A stretch of 64,000 bases of DNA from XYD12-FULL-36-8 sp964391015 (GTDB lineage: Bacteria; Bacteroidota; Ignavibacteria; Ignavibacteriales; Ignavibacteriaceae), in the NCBI GenBank assembly GCA_964391015.1, contig CAYMKU010000019.1:1-64000 (forward strand), in the 5' to 3' direction. The position numbers and the translations under genes were made by a program. This document shows, one piece after another, positions 1-9,900 of this stretch. The notes beneath the pieces were generated by a model. The model did not search any database and had not been told where the DNA came from. It worked only from the letters and a program-made list of their open reading frames with translations. Numbering within the stretch: position 1 is the first letter of the stretch; each line of letters starts with the position of its first letter.

Positions 1-54
1 TAGAGCAGCGGTCTCCAAAACCGCAGGTTGGGGGTTCGAGTCCCTCCTGACGTG
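1..54 (+). tRNA. trnW: tRNA-Trp (CCA anticodon), 3' part
   Basis: The window opens inside a tRNA. The anticodon stem is 8-12 with 20-24, and the seven-base loop 13-19 carries anticodon CCA at 15-17, which reads Trp codon UGG. The T arm is 30-34/42-46 around TTCGAGT. The 3' acceptor strand is 47-53, with discriminator G at 54. CCA is not encoded. The 5' acceptor and most of the D arm lie outside the window. A tRNA-Trp directly upstream of secE is a common bacterial arrangement. Confidence 0.93.
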
Positions 55-88
55 CTCGATCTCAGAATAAATATTATATGATAATAAG

Positions 89-271
89 ATGAAAGAAAAA
101 ATTATAAATTTCTTCAATGATGTGGTTAAGGAAATGAGAAAAGTTACTTGGCCAACAAAAGAAGAGCTAAAAGAATCTACGACAATTGTAATTGTTGTGT
201 GTTTAATACTTGCAGTGTTTACATACGTCGTAGATATGGGTGTCACGGCAATATTTAAGGGAATTTTTTAG
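89..271 (+). CDS. secE: Preprotein translocase subunit SecE
   Basis: This small 60-residue protein has a cytoplasmic amphipathic start, the family motif EMRKVTWPTKEEL near residues 15-27, and one membrane segment at about residues 31-54. It stabilises SecY in the SecYEG channel of the inner membrane. The short single-span form is normal outside gammaproteobacteria. It begins 35 bases after the tRNA-Trp and ends 3 bases before nusG, so the two are translated from one message. No strong ribosome binding site precedes its ATG. Confidence 0.96.
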   Translation: MKEKIINFFNDVVKEMRKVTWPTKEELKESTTIVIVVCLILAVFTYVVDMGVTAIFKGIF

Positions 272-274
272 TTC

Positions 275-820
275 ATGAATCAATCCGAATTCAGATGGTA
301 TGTAGTTAGGACTTATTCTGGTCATGAAAATAAAGTAAAAAGTTTTCTTGATGCCGAATTGGCTGATAATGAAAAATTGCAAGACAAAATACAAGATGTT
401 CTTGTTCCGACAGAAAAAGTTTTTGAAGTAAAGGATGGGAAGAAAAAAAGTAAAACTAAAAATTTCTTTCCTGGCTATATTTTAGTTAATGCTGAATTAG
501 ACAATCAAGTAAAAGAATTTATTCTTAATACTCCTTCTGTAATGGGTTTCTTAGGAAATAAAAATAATCCTAATCCATTGCAACCCGATGAGGTAAAGCG
601 AATAGTTGGTCGCATTACCCAGGAGGAAGGAGATGAGAGAATGGAAACTATTTTTAGGACGGGAGATTTAGTTAAAATAATTGATGGGCCATTCAATAAT
701 TTTAGCGGTACTGTTCAAGAAGTAAATGAAGAAAAAATGAAGATTAAAGTGATGGTTTCGATTTTTGGTAGGAAAACTCCAGTTGAAATAGACTTTGTTC
801 AAGCAGAATTAGAAAAGTAA
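275..820 (+). CDS. nusG: Transcription termination/antitermination protein NusG
   Basis: NusG binds the RNA polymerase clamp to suppress pausing, and couples transcription to translation or Rho. At 181 residues it has the usual length. The N-terminal NGN domain starts WYVVRTYSGHENKV and contains FPGYILVNAEL. The C-terminal KOW domain is marked by GDLVKIIDGPFNNFSGTV at about residues 127-144. It sits between secE and rplK, the standard secE-nusG-rplK order. Confidence 0.98.
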   Translation: MNQSEFRWYVVRTYSGHENKVKSFLDAELADNEKLQDKIQDVLVPTEKVFEVKDGKKKSKTKNFFPGYILVNAELDNQVKEFILNTPSVMGFLGNKNNPNPLQPDEVKRIVGRITQEEGDERMETIFRTGDLVKIIDGPFNNFSGTVQEVNEEKMKIKVMVSIFGRKTPVEIDFVQAELEK

Positions 821-838
821 AATTTAATAGGAAATCAA

Positions 839-1264
839 ATGGCAAAAAAAGTAGCTGGATTTATAAAATTACAAATCCCTGCAGGTAAGGCAAATCCGTC
901 ACCACCCGTTGGACCGGCATTGGGTCAAAAAGGTGTAAACATTATGGAATTTTGTAAGCAGTTTAATGCAAAGACAAATGATAAAGATGGTTTAATAATT
1001 CCTGTTGTAATTACTGTTTATTCAGATAAATCATTTACATTTATTACTAAGACTCCCCCCGCAGCAGTGTTATTATTAAAAGCAGCAAAATTAGAAAAAG
1101 GTTCAGCTGAATCGCATAGAACTAAAGTTGGTAAAGTTTCAAAAACTCAAGTAAAAGAGATAGCGCAATTAAAATTGCCTGATTTAAATGCCAATGACAT
1201 TGAACATGCGATGAGTATGGTTGCCGGAACCGCAAGAAGCATGGGCATTACAGTAGAGGAATAA
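839..1264 (+). CDS. rplK: 50S ribosomal protein L11
   Basis: L11 (141 residues) binds the GTPase-associated region of 23S rRNA and helps factor-dependent GTP hydrolysis. The N-terminal signature KLQIPAGKANPSPPVGPALG is intact, as is the C-terminal rRNA-binding part ending with AGTARSMGI. It follows nusG by 18 bases with an AGGAAA-type binding site, and precedes rplA by 29 bases. Confidence 0.99.
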   Translation: MAKKVAGFIKLQIPAGKANPSPPVGPALGQKGVNIMEFCKQFNAKTNDKDGLIIPVVITVYSDKSFTFITKTPPAAVLLLKAAKLEKGSAESHRTKVGKVSKTQVKEIAQLKLPDLNANDIEHAMSMVAGTARSMGITVEE

Positions 1265-1293
1265 TTCGTGACTAAAAAAGATTCGAGGGTATT

Positions 1294-1989
1294 ATGACCG
1301 TTTCAAAAAGAAATAAAGAAATACAAAAGAGTTTCATTAAGAATAAAGAATATTCTATTACTGAAGCTATAAAAATAATTAAGAATACTTCCAAGATTAA
1401 ATTTACAGAATCACTTGACGTTGCTATCCGATTGGGTGTAGATCCTCGCCACGCAGATCAGATGGTAAGGGGGACAGTTTCATTACCAAATGGTACAGGA
1501 AAACAAGTAATAGTTCTTGTTATTGCGAAAGGTGGAAAAGCACAGGAAGCGTTAGATGCAGGTGCGGACTATGCTGGATTTGAGGAGTATCTTGAAAAAA
1601 TTAAAACGGGGTGGGCAGATGTTGATGTAATTGTTGCTACTCCCGATTCGATGGGTGAACTTGGAAAATTGGGAAAGGTTCTGGGACCCAAAGGCCTTAT
1701 GCCTAACCCTAAAAGTGGTACAGTAACAATGGATGTTGCGACGGCGGTAAAAGAGGTCAAGGCTGGTAAGATTGAATTCCGAGTTGAAAAAGCTGGCATT
1801 ATTCATGCCTCGCTAGGCAAATTAAATTTTGAAAATGAAAAATTAGCTGAAAATGTTCGCGCATTTCTAAATACTATAGTCAAACTAAAACCATCTTCTG
1901 CTAAAGGGCAATATGTAAAAAGTCTTTTCTTAACCAGCACGATGGGTCCAGGATTGAAAATTTCCAAGGACGAGATTTCAGCACATTAA
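1294..1989 (+). CDS. rplA: 50S ribosomal protein L1
   Basis: L1 (231 residues, family-typical) forms the mobile L1 stalk that guides E-site tRNA release. In other bacteria it also represses its own operon by binding mRNA. Conserved segments include GLMPNPKSGTVT in the middle and SSAKGQYVKS and TMGPG near the C terminus. GAGGG lies just before the ATG. A 64-base gap containing a small hairpin separates it from rplJ. Confidence 0.99.
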   Translation: MTVSKRNKEIQKSFIKNKEYSITEAIKIIKNTSKIKFTESLDVAIRLGVDPRHADQMVRGTVSLPNGTGKQVIVLVIAKGGKAQEALDAGADYAGFEEYLEKIKTGWADVDVIVATPDSMGELGKLGKVLGPKGLMPNPKSGTVTMDVATAVKEVKAGKIEFRVEKAGIIHASLGKLNFENEKLAENVRAFLNTIVKLKPSSAKGQYVKSLFLTSTMGPGLKISKDEISAH

Positions 1990-2017
1990 AAGTTTACGCA
2001 CTCTATAACAATGCTTC

Positions 2018-2032
2018 TAACCCGTTGGGTTA
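2018..2032 (+). promoter_or_regulatory. Hairpin in the rplA-rplJ gap, possible part of an L10 leader
   Basis: A six-base-pair stem (2018-2023 with 2027-2032) with a three-base loop lies in the 64-base gap before rplJ. In many bacteria an L10-L7/L12 leader at this site lets L10 repress its own translation. Only this small stem is visible. The kink-turn typical of L10 leaders was not identified, so the regulatory role is inferred from position. Confidence 0.3.
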
Positions 2033-2053
2033 ATAATAAGGTATAGGAGTAAA

Positions 2054-2575
2054 ATGAATAAAAACGAAAAATCCGAAATTATCTCGGAAGTTCGTGAGTT
2101 ACTTGATGGTTCTTCAGCTCTCTATTTAACAAACTATAGCGGAATTCCTGTTTCGGAAATCACTGTTCTAAGAAACGAATTACGCAAAGAAGGTGTTACT
2201 TATAAAGTAATTAAAAACACTTTGTTTAAGCGCGCCCTCAATGAGTCTGGTAAATACGAAAAACTTGGAGATTACCTTACTGGAATGACAGGATATGCTT
2301 TTGCTTCAGACAATCCTGTTGCGCCTGCAAAAATCATCAAGAAATATTTCGATGCTTCCAAGAAATTTGAACTGAAGGCTTGCTACATTGAAAACCAATT
2401 TTATGATGGTTCGAGATTATCAGAGTTGGCAACACTTCCTTCAAAAGAAGAAATAATAGCAAGTATCTTGGGAAGTCTCAATTCGCCAGCTTCAGGAGTT
2501 GTCGGGGCAATCAATGCTGTAATGCGAGATTTGGTCAGTGTTGTTGATCAGATTTCAAAAAGAGAAGCAGCATAA
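2054..2575 (+). CDS. rplJ: 50S ribosomal protein L10
   Basis: L10 (173 residues) anchors L7/L12 dimers to the ribosomal stalk. The N-terminal rRNA-binding domain contains NYSGIPVSEITVLRNELR and YKVIKNTLFKRAL. The C-terminal helix that carries the L7/L12 dimers follows the segment SPASGVVGAINAVMRDL. GGAG lies 5 bases before the ATG. It is followed 35 bases later by rplL, the usual pair. Confidence 0.99.
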   Translation: MNKNEKSEIISEVRELLDGSSALYLTNYSGIPVSEITVLRNELRKEGVTYKVIKNTLFKRALNESGKYEKLGDYLTGMTGYAFASDNPVAPAKIIKKYFDASKKFELKACYIENQFYDGSRLSELATLPSKEEIIASILGSLNSPASGVVGAINAVMRDLVSVVDQISKREAA

Positions 2576-2610
2576 AAATTTGTTTAGAAAATTAATTAGG
2601 AGTACAAAAA

Positions 2611-2994
2611 ATGTCCGATAAAGTTTCTGCACTTGTAGAGAAAATTAAAGAACTTACTTTACTAGAGGCTGCCGAATTAAAAACAGCTCTCGAAAAAGAA
2701 TTTGGTGTTACTGCAGCAGCGCCGGTTATGATGGCTGGTGGAACTGCTCCTGCAGCTGGAGCAGCAGCAGCAGTTGAGGAAAAAACTGAATTCGATGTTA
2801 TACTTCAATCATCCGGAGATAAAAAAATTAACGTAATCAAAGTTGTTAGAGCACACACTGGCTTAGGATTGAAAGAAGCAAAAGATTTGGTTGATGCTGC
2901 ACCAAAGACTGTTAAAGAAGGCATCTCGAAAGATGAAGCTGAAAAGCTTAAAAAAGAATTCGAAGAAGCCGGTGCTACAGTTACGATAAAATAA
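2611..2994 (+). CDS. rplL: 50S ribosomal protein L7/L12
   Basis: This multicopy stalk protein recruits translation factors. At 127 residues it shows all three parts. The N-terminal dimerisation helix covers about residues 1-35. An alanine-rich hinge with APAAGAAAA covers about residues 40-57. The factor-binding C-terminal domain contains NVIKVVRAHTGLGLKEAKDL. A strong GGAG site precedes the ATG. A long hairpin follows the stop codon and separates it from rpoB. Confidence 0.99.
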   Translation: MSDKVSALVEKIKELTLLEAAELKTALEKEFGVTAAAPVMMAGGTAPAAGAAAAVEEKTEFDVILQSSGDKKINVIKVVRAHTGLGLKEAKDLVDAAPKTVKEGISKDEAEKLKKEFEEAGATVTIK

Positions 2995-3019
2995 TTTTAA
3001 TAAAAAATATTTTTTTCAG

Positions 3020-3057
3020 AAGTGATAAGGCGGATATTTTCGCCTTATCGCTTTTGC
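3020..3057 (+). terminator. Hairpin between rplL and rpoB (attenuator or processing site)
   Basis: A 13-base-pair stem pairs 3020-3032 with 3041-3053, containing one G-T pair and an 8-base loop. A short T-rich run with interruptions follows (TTTTGCATTTTT). It lies 25 bases after the rplL stop and 74 before rpoB. In E. coli the same gap holds a partial terminator and an RNase III site that set the lower rpoBC:rplJL ratio. A similar role is inferred here. Confidence 0.75.
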
Positions 3058-3126
3058 ATTTTTGAATATTGTTTAATATTTCCTGAAAATGAATAATAAA
3101 ATTGACTTTTTACTTGGAGGAACAAG

Positions 3127-6100
3127 TTGAAAAACAACAATAAAAGAATTTCATTTAGCAGAATCAAAAGCATACTAGATGCCCCAGATTTGCTAGCAAT
3201 TCAAACAGATTCATTTGAAGATTTTGTACAATTACAAACTCCTCCTTCTAATAGAGAAAATAAAGGTTTACAACAAGTTTTCACTGGCAATTTTCCAATA
3301 TTTGACAATAAGGAAAATTATCGGTTAGATTTCTTAGAATACTATGTCGAAAATCCGCGTTACTCTATCATTGAATGTCTTGAAAGAGGGCTAACATTTG
3401 CAACTCCATTAAAAGCAAAATTGAGACTTTCAACCAAAGATTCTGAAACAGAAGAATTTGTAAATACAGTTGAACAAGAAGTGTATTTAGGAAATCTTCC
3501 CTTTATGACAGATCAGGCAACTTTTATTATTAACGGAGCTGAAAGAGTTGTTGTTTCTCAATTACATCGTTCACCTGGTGTTGCATTCGCGCAAACTGTT
3601 CACCCGAATGGAACTCCAATTTACTCTGCAAGAATAATTCCTTTGCGTGGTTCTTGGGTTGAATTTGCTACAGACATTAACCACGTAATGTATGTTTATA
3701 TTGATCGTCGAAAGAAATTTCCTGCAACAACACTTTTACGTGCTTTAGATTATGCATCTGATGAACAAATATTAGATCTATTTAATTTGGTTGAAGAAAT
3801 AGATGTTAACAAAGTCAAGCTTGAAAAATATCTTGGTAGAACAATTGCAAGTGATGTCTTCGACACTTCTACCGGGGAAATTTTTCTAACTAAAGATAGT
3901 GTGTTAAACGATAAGGACTTAGATAGAATAAAAGAAACAGAAGTTGATAAAATCAAGTTGGTTAAAACAGACGGTCTCGTTGAACAGGATTTAATACTTA
4001 ACACACTAAAAAAAGATACTGCAAGAACGAAGGAAGAAGCCCTCCTTTCTATTTATAGGCAATTAAGATCTGGTGAAGCTCCTGATATAGAAACCGCCCA
4101 ATTGTTAATTGATAAATTATTTTTTAATGACAAGAGATATGATTTAGGTGAAGTTGGCCGCCACAGAATGAATGATAAACTGAAACTGAAGGTAGAAGAA
4201 AATATTACCGTCTTAACTCCTCAAGATATAATTGAAATCATGAAGCATATTATAAAATTGAAAGCTGGCGATGAAGCAATGGATGATATTGATCATCTCG
4301 GTAATAGGAGGATAAAAACCGTTGGAGAACAACTTGCTCAACAATTTAATGTTGGTATGGCAAGAATGGCAAGAACAATCAAAGAGCGCATGAATATGCG
4401 TGATACCGAAAGCTTTACACCACAAGATCTTGTTAATGCAAGAACGATAAGTAGCGTTGTTAATGCCTTCTTTGGAACAAATCAGCTTTCACAATTTATG
4501 GATCAAACAAATCCACTCGCAGAATTGACACACAAAAGAAGAATGTCTGCTTTGGGTCCTGGTGGGTTGACTCGTGAGAGAGCAGGTTTTGAGGTTCGCG
4601 ATGTTCACTATACACATTATGGACGATTGTGCCCGATTGAAACCCCTGAAGGTCCCAATATTGGTTTGATCTCATCATTGACTATTTACGGTAGAGTTAA
4701 TCGGTATGGTTTTATAGAAACCCCCTATCGTAAAGTTGCGAAAGGGAAAGTTACAAATGAAGTCGAGTACCTAACTGCAGAACAAGAAGATTATCATACA
4801 ATTGCTCAAGCAAATGCTGCGCTTACTGAACAATCAAAATTTGTTAATGAAAGAGTTAAATGCAGGTTTAAAGGTGAGTTTCCTGTTTCGGTTCATGAAA
4901 ATATTCACTACATGGACGTTGCACCCGCACAAATTGTTAGTGCTGCTGCAGCGCTAATTCCGTTTCTTGAACATGATGATGCCAACCGTGCTTTGATGGG
5001 TTCAAACATGCAGCGCCAAGCAGTACCACTGCTTCGTCCTGAAGCTCCTCTTGTAGGGACAGGTTTAGAAAGAAAGGTTGCTTATGATTCCAGATCAGTT
5101 CTTGTTGCTGAAGATGATGGAATTATAGATTATGTTGATGCAAATCAAATTGTGGTTAAATATGATATTAATCCTAACAGCATTGAAGCATTAACTGGGT
5201 TTAATGATGTAAGGAGAATTGTTTATAAACTTAAAAAATTCCATGGAACAAACCAGGAAACTTGTGTTAACCAAATCCCGTTAGTCAGAGAGAAACAAAG
5301 AATTACAAAAGGTGATGCTCTTGCTGATGGAAGTGCAACAGATGGAGGCGAACTTGCATTAGGACGAAATGTGTTAGTGGCTTTCATGCCTTGGAGAGGT
5401 TATAATTTCGAAGATGCTATTATACTGAGCGAAAAACTTGTAAGTGATGATGCCTATACATCAATACACATAGAAGAATTTGAACTTCAGGTTCGTGAAA
5501 CAAAACGCGGGGAAGAAGAATTAACTCGTGAAATTCCTAACGTAAGTGAGGAATCAGTAAAAAATCTTGATGAATATGGAATTATTAGGGAAGGCGCAGA
5601 AGTTAAAGAGGGAGATATTCTAATTGGTAAGATTACTCCTAAGGGAGAAACCGATCCGACGCCCGAAGAAAAATTACTCAGAGCAATATTTGGTGATAAA
5701 GCTGGTGATGTTAAGGATGCATCTTTAAAAGCACCACCGGGATTAAAGGGAGTCGTTATTAAAACAAGATTGTTTAGCAGGAAAAAGAAAGATGGTGAAT
5801 CTAAAAAGATTGAGAAAAAACAGCTTGATAATCTTGAACACAATCATAAGCTTTCATTGAAAAATCATTATGATAAATTGATTGAAAAACTGACCAAGCT
5901 TACTGAAGGAATGGCTTCGGCTGGTATCAGAGACTTAGATGGAAGTGTTGTTATTAGAAGCAGCACAATGCTCAAAGACACCACATTCTCATCTATGGAA
6001 GATGTAACTAAACTTGATTACACGATTGATTGGGTTGAAGCAAAGAGAACCAATCATCATATAAGCACTCTTTATAAAAATTATTTTGATGTTCTTGCCG

Positions 6101-6891
6101 ATCTTGAAGAAGATTACAAACGGGAGAAAATAAAAATCACAAGTGGTGATGAACTTCCACCTGGAATTGTGCAGCTTGCAAAAGTTTATGTTGCTAAGAA
6201 AAGAAAAGTCTCTGTTGGTGATAAAATGGCAGGAAGACATGGAAATAAAGGTGTTGTTGCTAAAGTTGTTCCCGTAGAAGAAATGCCTTTCTTACCGGAT
6301 GGAACACCTGTTGATATAGTGCTTAATCCACTTGGTGTACCTTCGAGAATGAATCTTGGGCAGCTTTACGAAACTGCTCTTGGTTGGGCTGCCAAGAAGT
6401 TAGGATTACGTTTTGCTACTCCAATTTTCGATGGAGCAAAGATTGAAGATGTAGATGAATGGTTAGCAAAAGCAGGATTGGAAAAGGGAAGCAAAACTGA
6501 TCTTTATGACGGGCGAAGTGGGGAGAAATTCCATCAAAAAGTTACTTGCGGATATATTTATATGATGAAGCTAAGCCACCTAGTTGATGATAAAATTCAT
6601 GCTCGTTCAATTGGGCCTTACTCATTAATTACTCAACAGCCGCTTGGTGGTAAAGCACAGTTTGGTGGTCAAAGATTTGGAGAAATGGAAGTTTGGGCCC
6701 TTGAGGGATATGGCGCTGCCCATATACTTCAGGAAATTCTAACCGTGAAAAGTGATGATGTGGCGGGTCGTGCCAAAGTTTATGAAGCAATTGTAAAAGG
6801 TGAGAATTTGCTAGAACCAAATATTCCAGAATCGTTCAATGTTTTGATTAAAGAACTTCAGGGCTTAGGTCTTGACGTCAAAATTAATTAA
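3127..6891 (+). CDS. rpoB: DNA-directed RNA polymerase subunit beta
   Basis: This is the catalytic beta subunit of RNA polymerase, 1254 residues. The start is a TTG codon chosen because GGAGG lies 6 bases upstream. The rifampicin-binding cluster is wild type: QLSQFMDQTNPLAELTHKRR, followed by SALGPGGLTRERAGF. Further landmarks are GRNVLVAFMPWRGYNFEDAI and GDKMAGRHGNKGVV in the active-centre half, and the C-terminal GGKAQFGGQRFGEMEVWALE. It lacks the large E. coli lineage-specific insertions, as expected for FCB bacteria. rpoC follows 45 bases later. Confidence 0.99.
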   Translation: MKNNNKRISFSRIKSILDAPDLLAIQTDSFEDFVQLQTPPSNRENKGLQQVFTGNFPIFDNKENYRLDFLEYYVENPRYSIIECLERGLTFATPLKAKLRLSTKDSETEEFVNTVEQEVYLGNLPFMTDQATFIINGAERVVVSQLHRSPGVAFAQTVHPNGTPIYSARIIPLRGSWVEFATDINHVMYVYIDRRKKFPATTLLRALDYASDEQILDLFNLVEEIDVNKVKLEKYLGRTIASDVFDTSTGEIFLTKDSVLNDKDLDRIKETEVDKIKLVKTDGLVEQDLILNTLKKDTARTKEEALLSIYRQLRSGEAPDIETAQLLIDKLFFNDKRYDLGEVGRHRMNDKLKLKVEENITVLTPQDIIEIMKHIIKLKAGDEAMDDIDHLGNRRIKTVGEQLAQQFNVGMARMARTIKERMNMRDTESFTPQDLVNARTISSVVNAFFGTNQLSQFMDQTNPLAELTHKRRMSALGPGGLTRERAGFEVRDVHYTHYGRLCPIETPEGPNIGLISSLTIYGRVNRYGFIETPYRKVAKGKVTNEVEYLTAEQEDYHTIAQANAALTEQSKFVNERVKCRFKGEFPVSVHENIHYMDVAPAQIVSAAAALIPFLEHDDANRALMGSNMQRQAVPLLRPEAPLVGTGLERKVAYDSRSVLVAEDDGIIDYVDANQIVVKYDINPNSIEALTGFNDVRRIVYKLKKFHGTNQETCVNQIPLVREKQRITKGDALADGSATDGGELALGRNVLVAFMPWRGYNFEDAIILSEKLVSDDAYTSIHIEEFELQVRETKRGEEELTREIPNVSEESVKNLDEYGIIREGAEVKEGDILIGKITPKGETDPTPEEKLLRAIFGDKAGDVKDASLKAPPGLKGVVIKTRLFSRKKKDGESKKIEKKQLDNLEHNHKLSLKNHYDKLIEKLTKLTEGMASAGIRDLDGSVVIRSSTMLKDTTFSSMEDVTKLDYTIDWVEAKRTNHHISTLYKNYFDVLADLEEDYKREKIKITSGDELPPGIVQLAKVYVAKKRKVSVGDKMAGRHGNKGVVAKVVPVEEMPFLPDGTPVDIVLNPLGVPSRMNLGQLYETALGWAAKKLGLRFATPIFDGAKIEDVDEWLAKAGLEKGSKTDLYDGRSGEKFHQKVTCGYIYMMKLSHLVDDKIHARSIGPYSLITQQPLGGKAQFGGQRFGEMEVWALEGYGAAHILQEILTVKSDDVAGRAKVYEAIVKGENLLEPNIPESFNVLIKELQGLGLDVKIN

Positions 6892-6936
6892 AGCAAAAAG
6901 AACAATTTATAACTAAGAAATTTAGGAGACAATAAA

Positions 6937-9900
6937 ATGTCCTTTAGAGTTCAAGAAAATGCAATGCGCGATATTGATAGCTTAACTATCAGTCTGGCAA
7001 GCCCCGACGATATTTTGACGCGATCCTTTGGTGAAGTTACTAAGCCAGAAACTATTAATTACAGATCTTACAGACCGGAAAAGGACGGTCTGTTTTGCGA
7101 AAAGATTTTTGGCCCAACGAGAGATTGGGAATGTTTCTGCGGAAAGTACAAACGAATTCGATATAAGGGCATCATCTGTGATAGATGTGGTGTTGAAGTA
7201 ACTCAAAAAAGTGTTCGACGTGAAAGAATGGGACATATTGGATTGGCAGTTCCAGTTGTTCACATTTGGTTTTTCCGCGCTCAACCATCCAAAATCGGAA
7301 ATATAATCGGATTAAGTCTGAAGGAATTAGAAAAAGTAATTTATTATGAATCTTATATTGTTTTAAATCCTGGCCCAACCGGTTTAAATAAAAATGATTT
7401 GATATCTGAAGATCAGTACTATGAAGTTTTAAATTCACTGCCTGCTGGTAACGATAAACTTGAAGACGAGGATCCTAAAAAATTTGTTGCAAGAATTGGT
7501 GGTGATGCTGTTAAAGAAATCTTAAAGAAAATTGATGTTGAGAAAGTTTCAAAAGAATTACGAGATCAACTTACTGAAGAAACCTCCCAGCAAAAGAAAG
7601 CGGATATATTAAAACGATTGCGGGTTCTTGAAGCATTTAAAGAAACTGAAGGTAAAGTTCCTAATCGTCCCGAATGGATGGTACTTAGCTTTATTCCTGT
7701 AATTCCACCTGAACTAAGACCATTAGTTCCACTTGAAGGTGGTAGGTTTGCTACTTCAGACCTCAACGATTTGTATAGAAGAGTAATAATCCGCAATAAT
7801 CGTTTGAAAAGATTAATCGACATTAAGGCCCCTGAGGTTATTCTTCGAAATGAAAAAAGAATGCTTCAAGAAGCAGTTGATGCCTTGTTTGACAATTCAC
7901 GACGTGGCAGTGCAGTTAGAAGCGATAGTAATCGTCCGCTTAAATCCCTAAGCGATATGCTCAAAGGTAAACAGGGACGCTTCAGACAAAACTTGCTTGG
8001 TAAACGTGTTGATTATTCAGGTAGGTCAGTAATTGTTGTCGGACCGGAGCTAAAATTACATCAATGCGGTTTACCAAAGGATATGGCAGTTGAATTATTC
8101 AAACCGTTTATAATTAGAAAACTACTTGATCGAGGTCATAACAAAACAGTTAAGAGTGCAAGAAAAGTTGTTGATAGGAAAGATCCAATTATCTGGGATA
8201 TTCTTGAAAAGATTATTAGCGGACATCCTGTTTTATTGAATAGAGCGCCTACACTTCATAGATTAGGAATTCAAGCTTTTCAACCTGTGCTGATTGATGG
8301 GAGAGCTATCCAATTACATCCAATGGTTTGTACCGCATTTAATGCAGATTTTGATGGCGATCAAATGGCAGTTCACGTACCTTTGTCATATGAAGCTCAA
8401 TTAGAAGCTGCACTATTGATGTTAAGTTCTCACAATATTTTATCGCCTCAAAATGGTAGTCCAATCGTTGTTCCAACTCAAGATATAGTTCTGGGTTGTT
8501 ATTACCTGACAAAATATAGAGAAGGCGATAGAGGTGAAGGAACTATTTTCGGATCTCCTGAAGAAGCAATTATTGCTTACAATTCGAGAGCAGTCGGCTT
8601 ACATGCAAGAGTTAAAGTTCGAGTTGATTCCCAAATGATTGAGACTACTATTGGAAGAATTATTTTCAACCAGATTGTTCCCAAAGAAATGGGATTCTTT
8701 AATCAACTTCTTATTAAAAAAACATTTGGCGGTTTTATAGGACAAATGTTTATAAAATTGGGAAACAAAGTTACTGCAAAATTTCTTGATGACTTAAAGG
8801 ATATTGGTTTCAGGTATGCTACTGCTGGTGGTTTGTCTGTAAGTTATGCTGACATGGTTATTCCCGAGGAAAAAGAAAATCTTATTGGGAAAGCTAATAA
8901 GAAAGTTGAATCGATTCTAAACGAACATGAACAGGGTGTAATTACTGATGCTGAAAGATATAATAAAATTATAGACGTTTGGACCCACACTACAAACGAT
9001 GTCGCTCGGGTGTTAATGGATAAAATTAAATTCCACAACCATGGATTTAATTCACTTCACATGATGGTTGATTCAGGTGCTCGAGGTTCTCAAGAACAAG
9101 TACGTCAGCTTGCTGGTATGCGTGGATTAATGATGAAACCGCAAAAAACTCTTTCAGGTCAAGCAGGTGAAATTATTGAAAATCCAATAGTAGCTAATTT
9201 TAAAGAGGGACTATCTGTACTTGAATATTTTATTTCTACTCACGGTGCAAGAAAAGGTCTTGCAGATACTGCTCTTAAAACTGCTGATGCTGGTTACCTT
9301 ACGCGGAGACTTGTGGATGTTGCCCAAGATGTAATAATAAGTGAAATAGATTGCGGAACAATTTTGGGCATTCAAATTACGGCGTTAAAAGATGTTGAAC
9401 AGGAGCGAGAGCCCCTTGCAGAAAGAATTACTGGTCGAACAGCACAGGAGGATGTGTTTGATCCTCGGACTGAAGAAATTATAGTGCAAGCTGGTGAAAT
9501 GATTACCGAAGAGGTTGCCGAAAAAATTGAAGATGCCAGTATAGATTCCGTTTATATAAGAACTGTGCTAACCTGTGAATCAAAGAGAGGAGTTTGTGCG
9601 AAATGCTATGGAAGAAATCTAACAAATGGAAAAATTGTTGAGATTGGTGAAGCTGTTGGTATTATAGCTGCTCAATCAATTGGTGAACCAGGTACACAGC
9701 TAACTCTTAGAACTTTCCATCTTGGTGGAACGTCTTCACGTATTGCAAGCCAGTCGCAAGTGGAGACTAATGTTGAAGGAACAGTGAAGTTTGAAAAAAT
9801 TTCTTATGTGGAAAAATCTGATTTTATGGGGAAAGTAAAAGTAGTTACTGGTCGCCGAGGCATTATTGGAATCTTTGATGAAAATAACAGACAAATAAAA

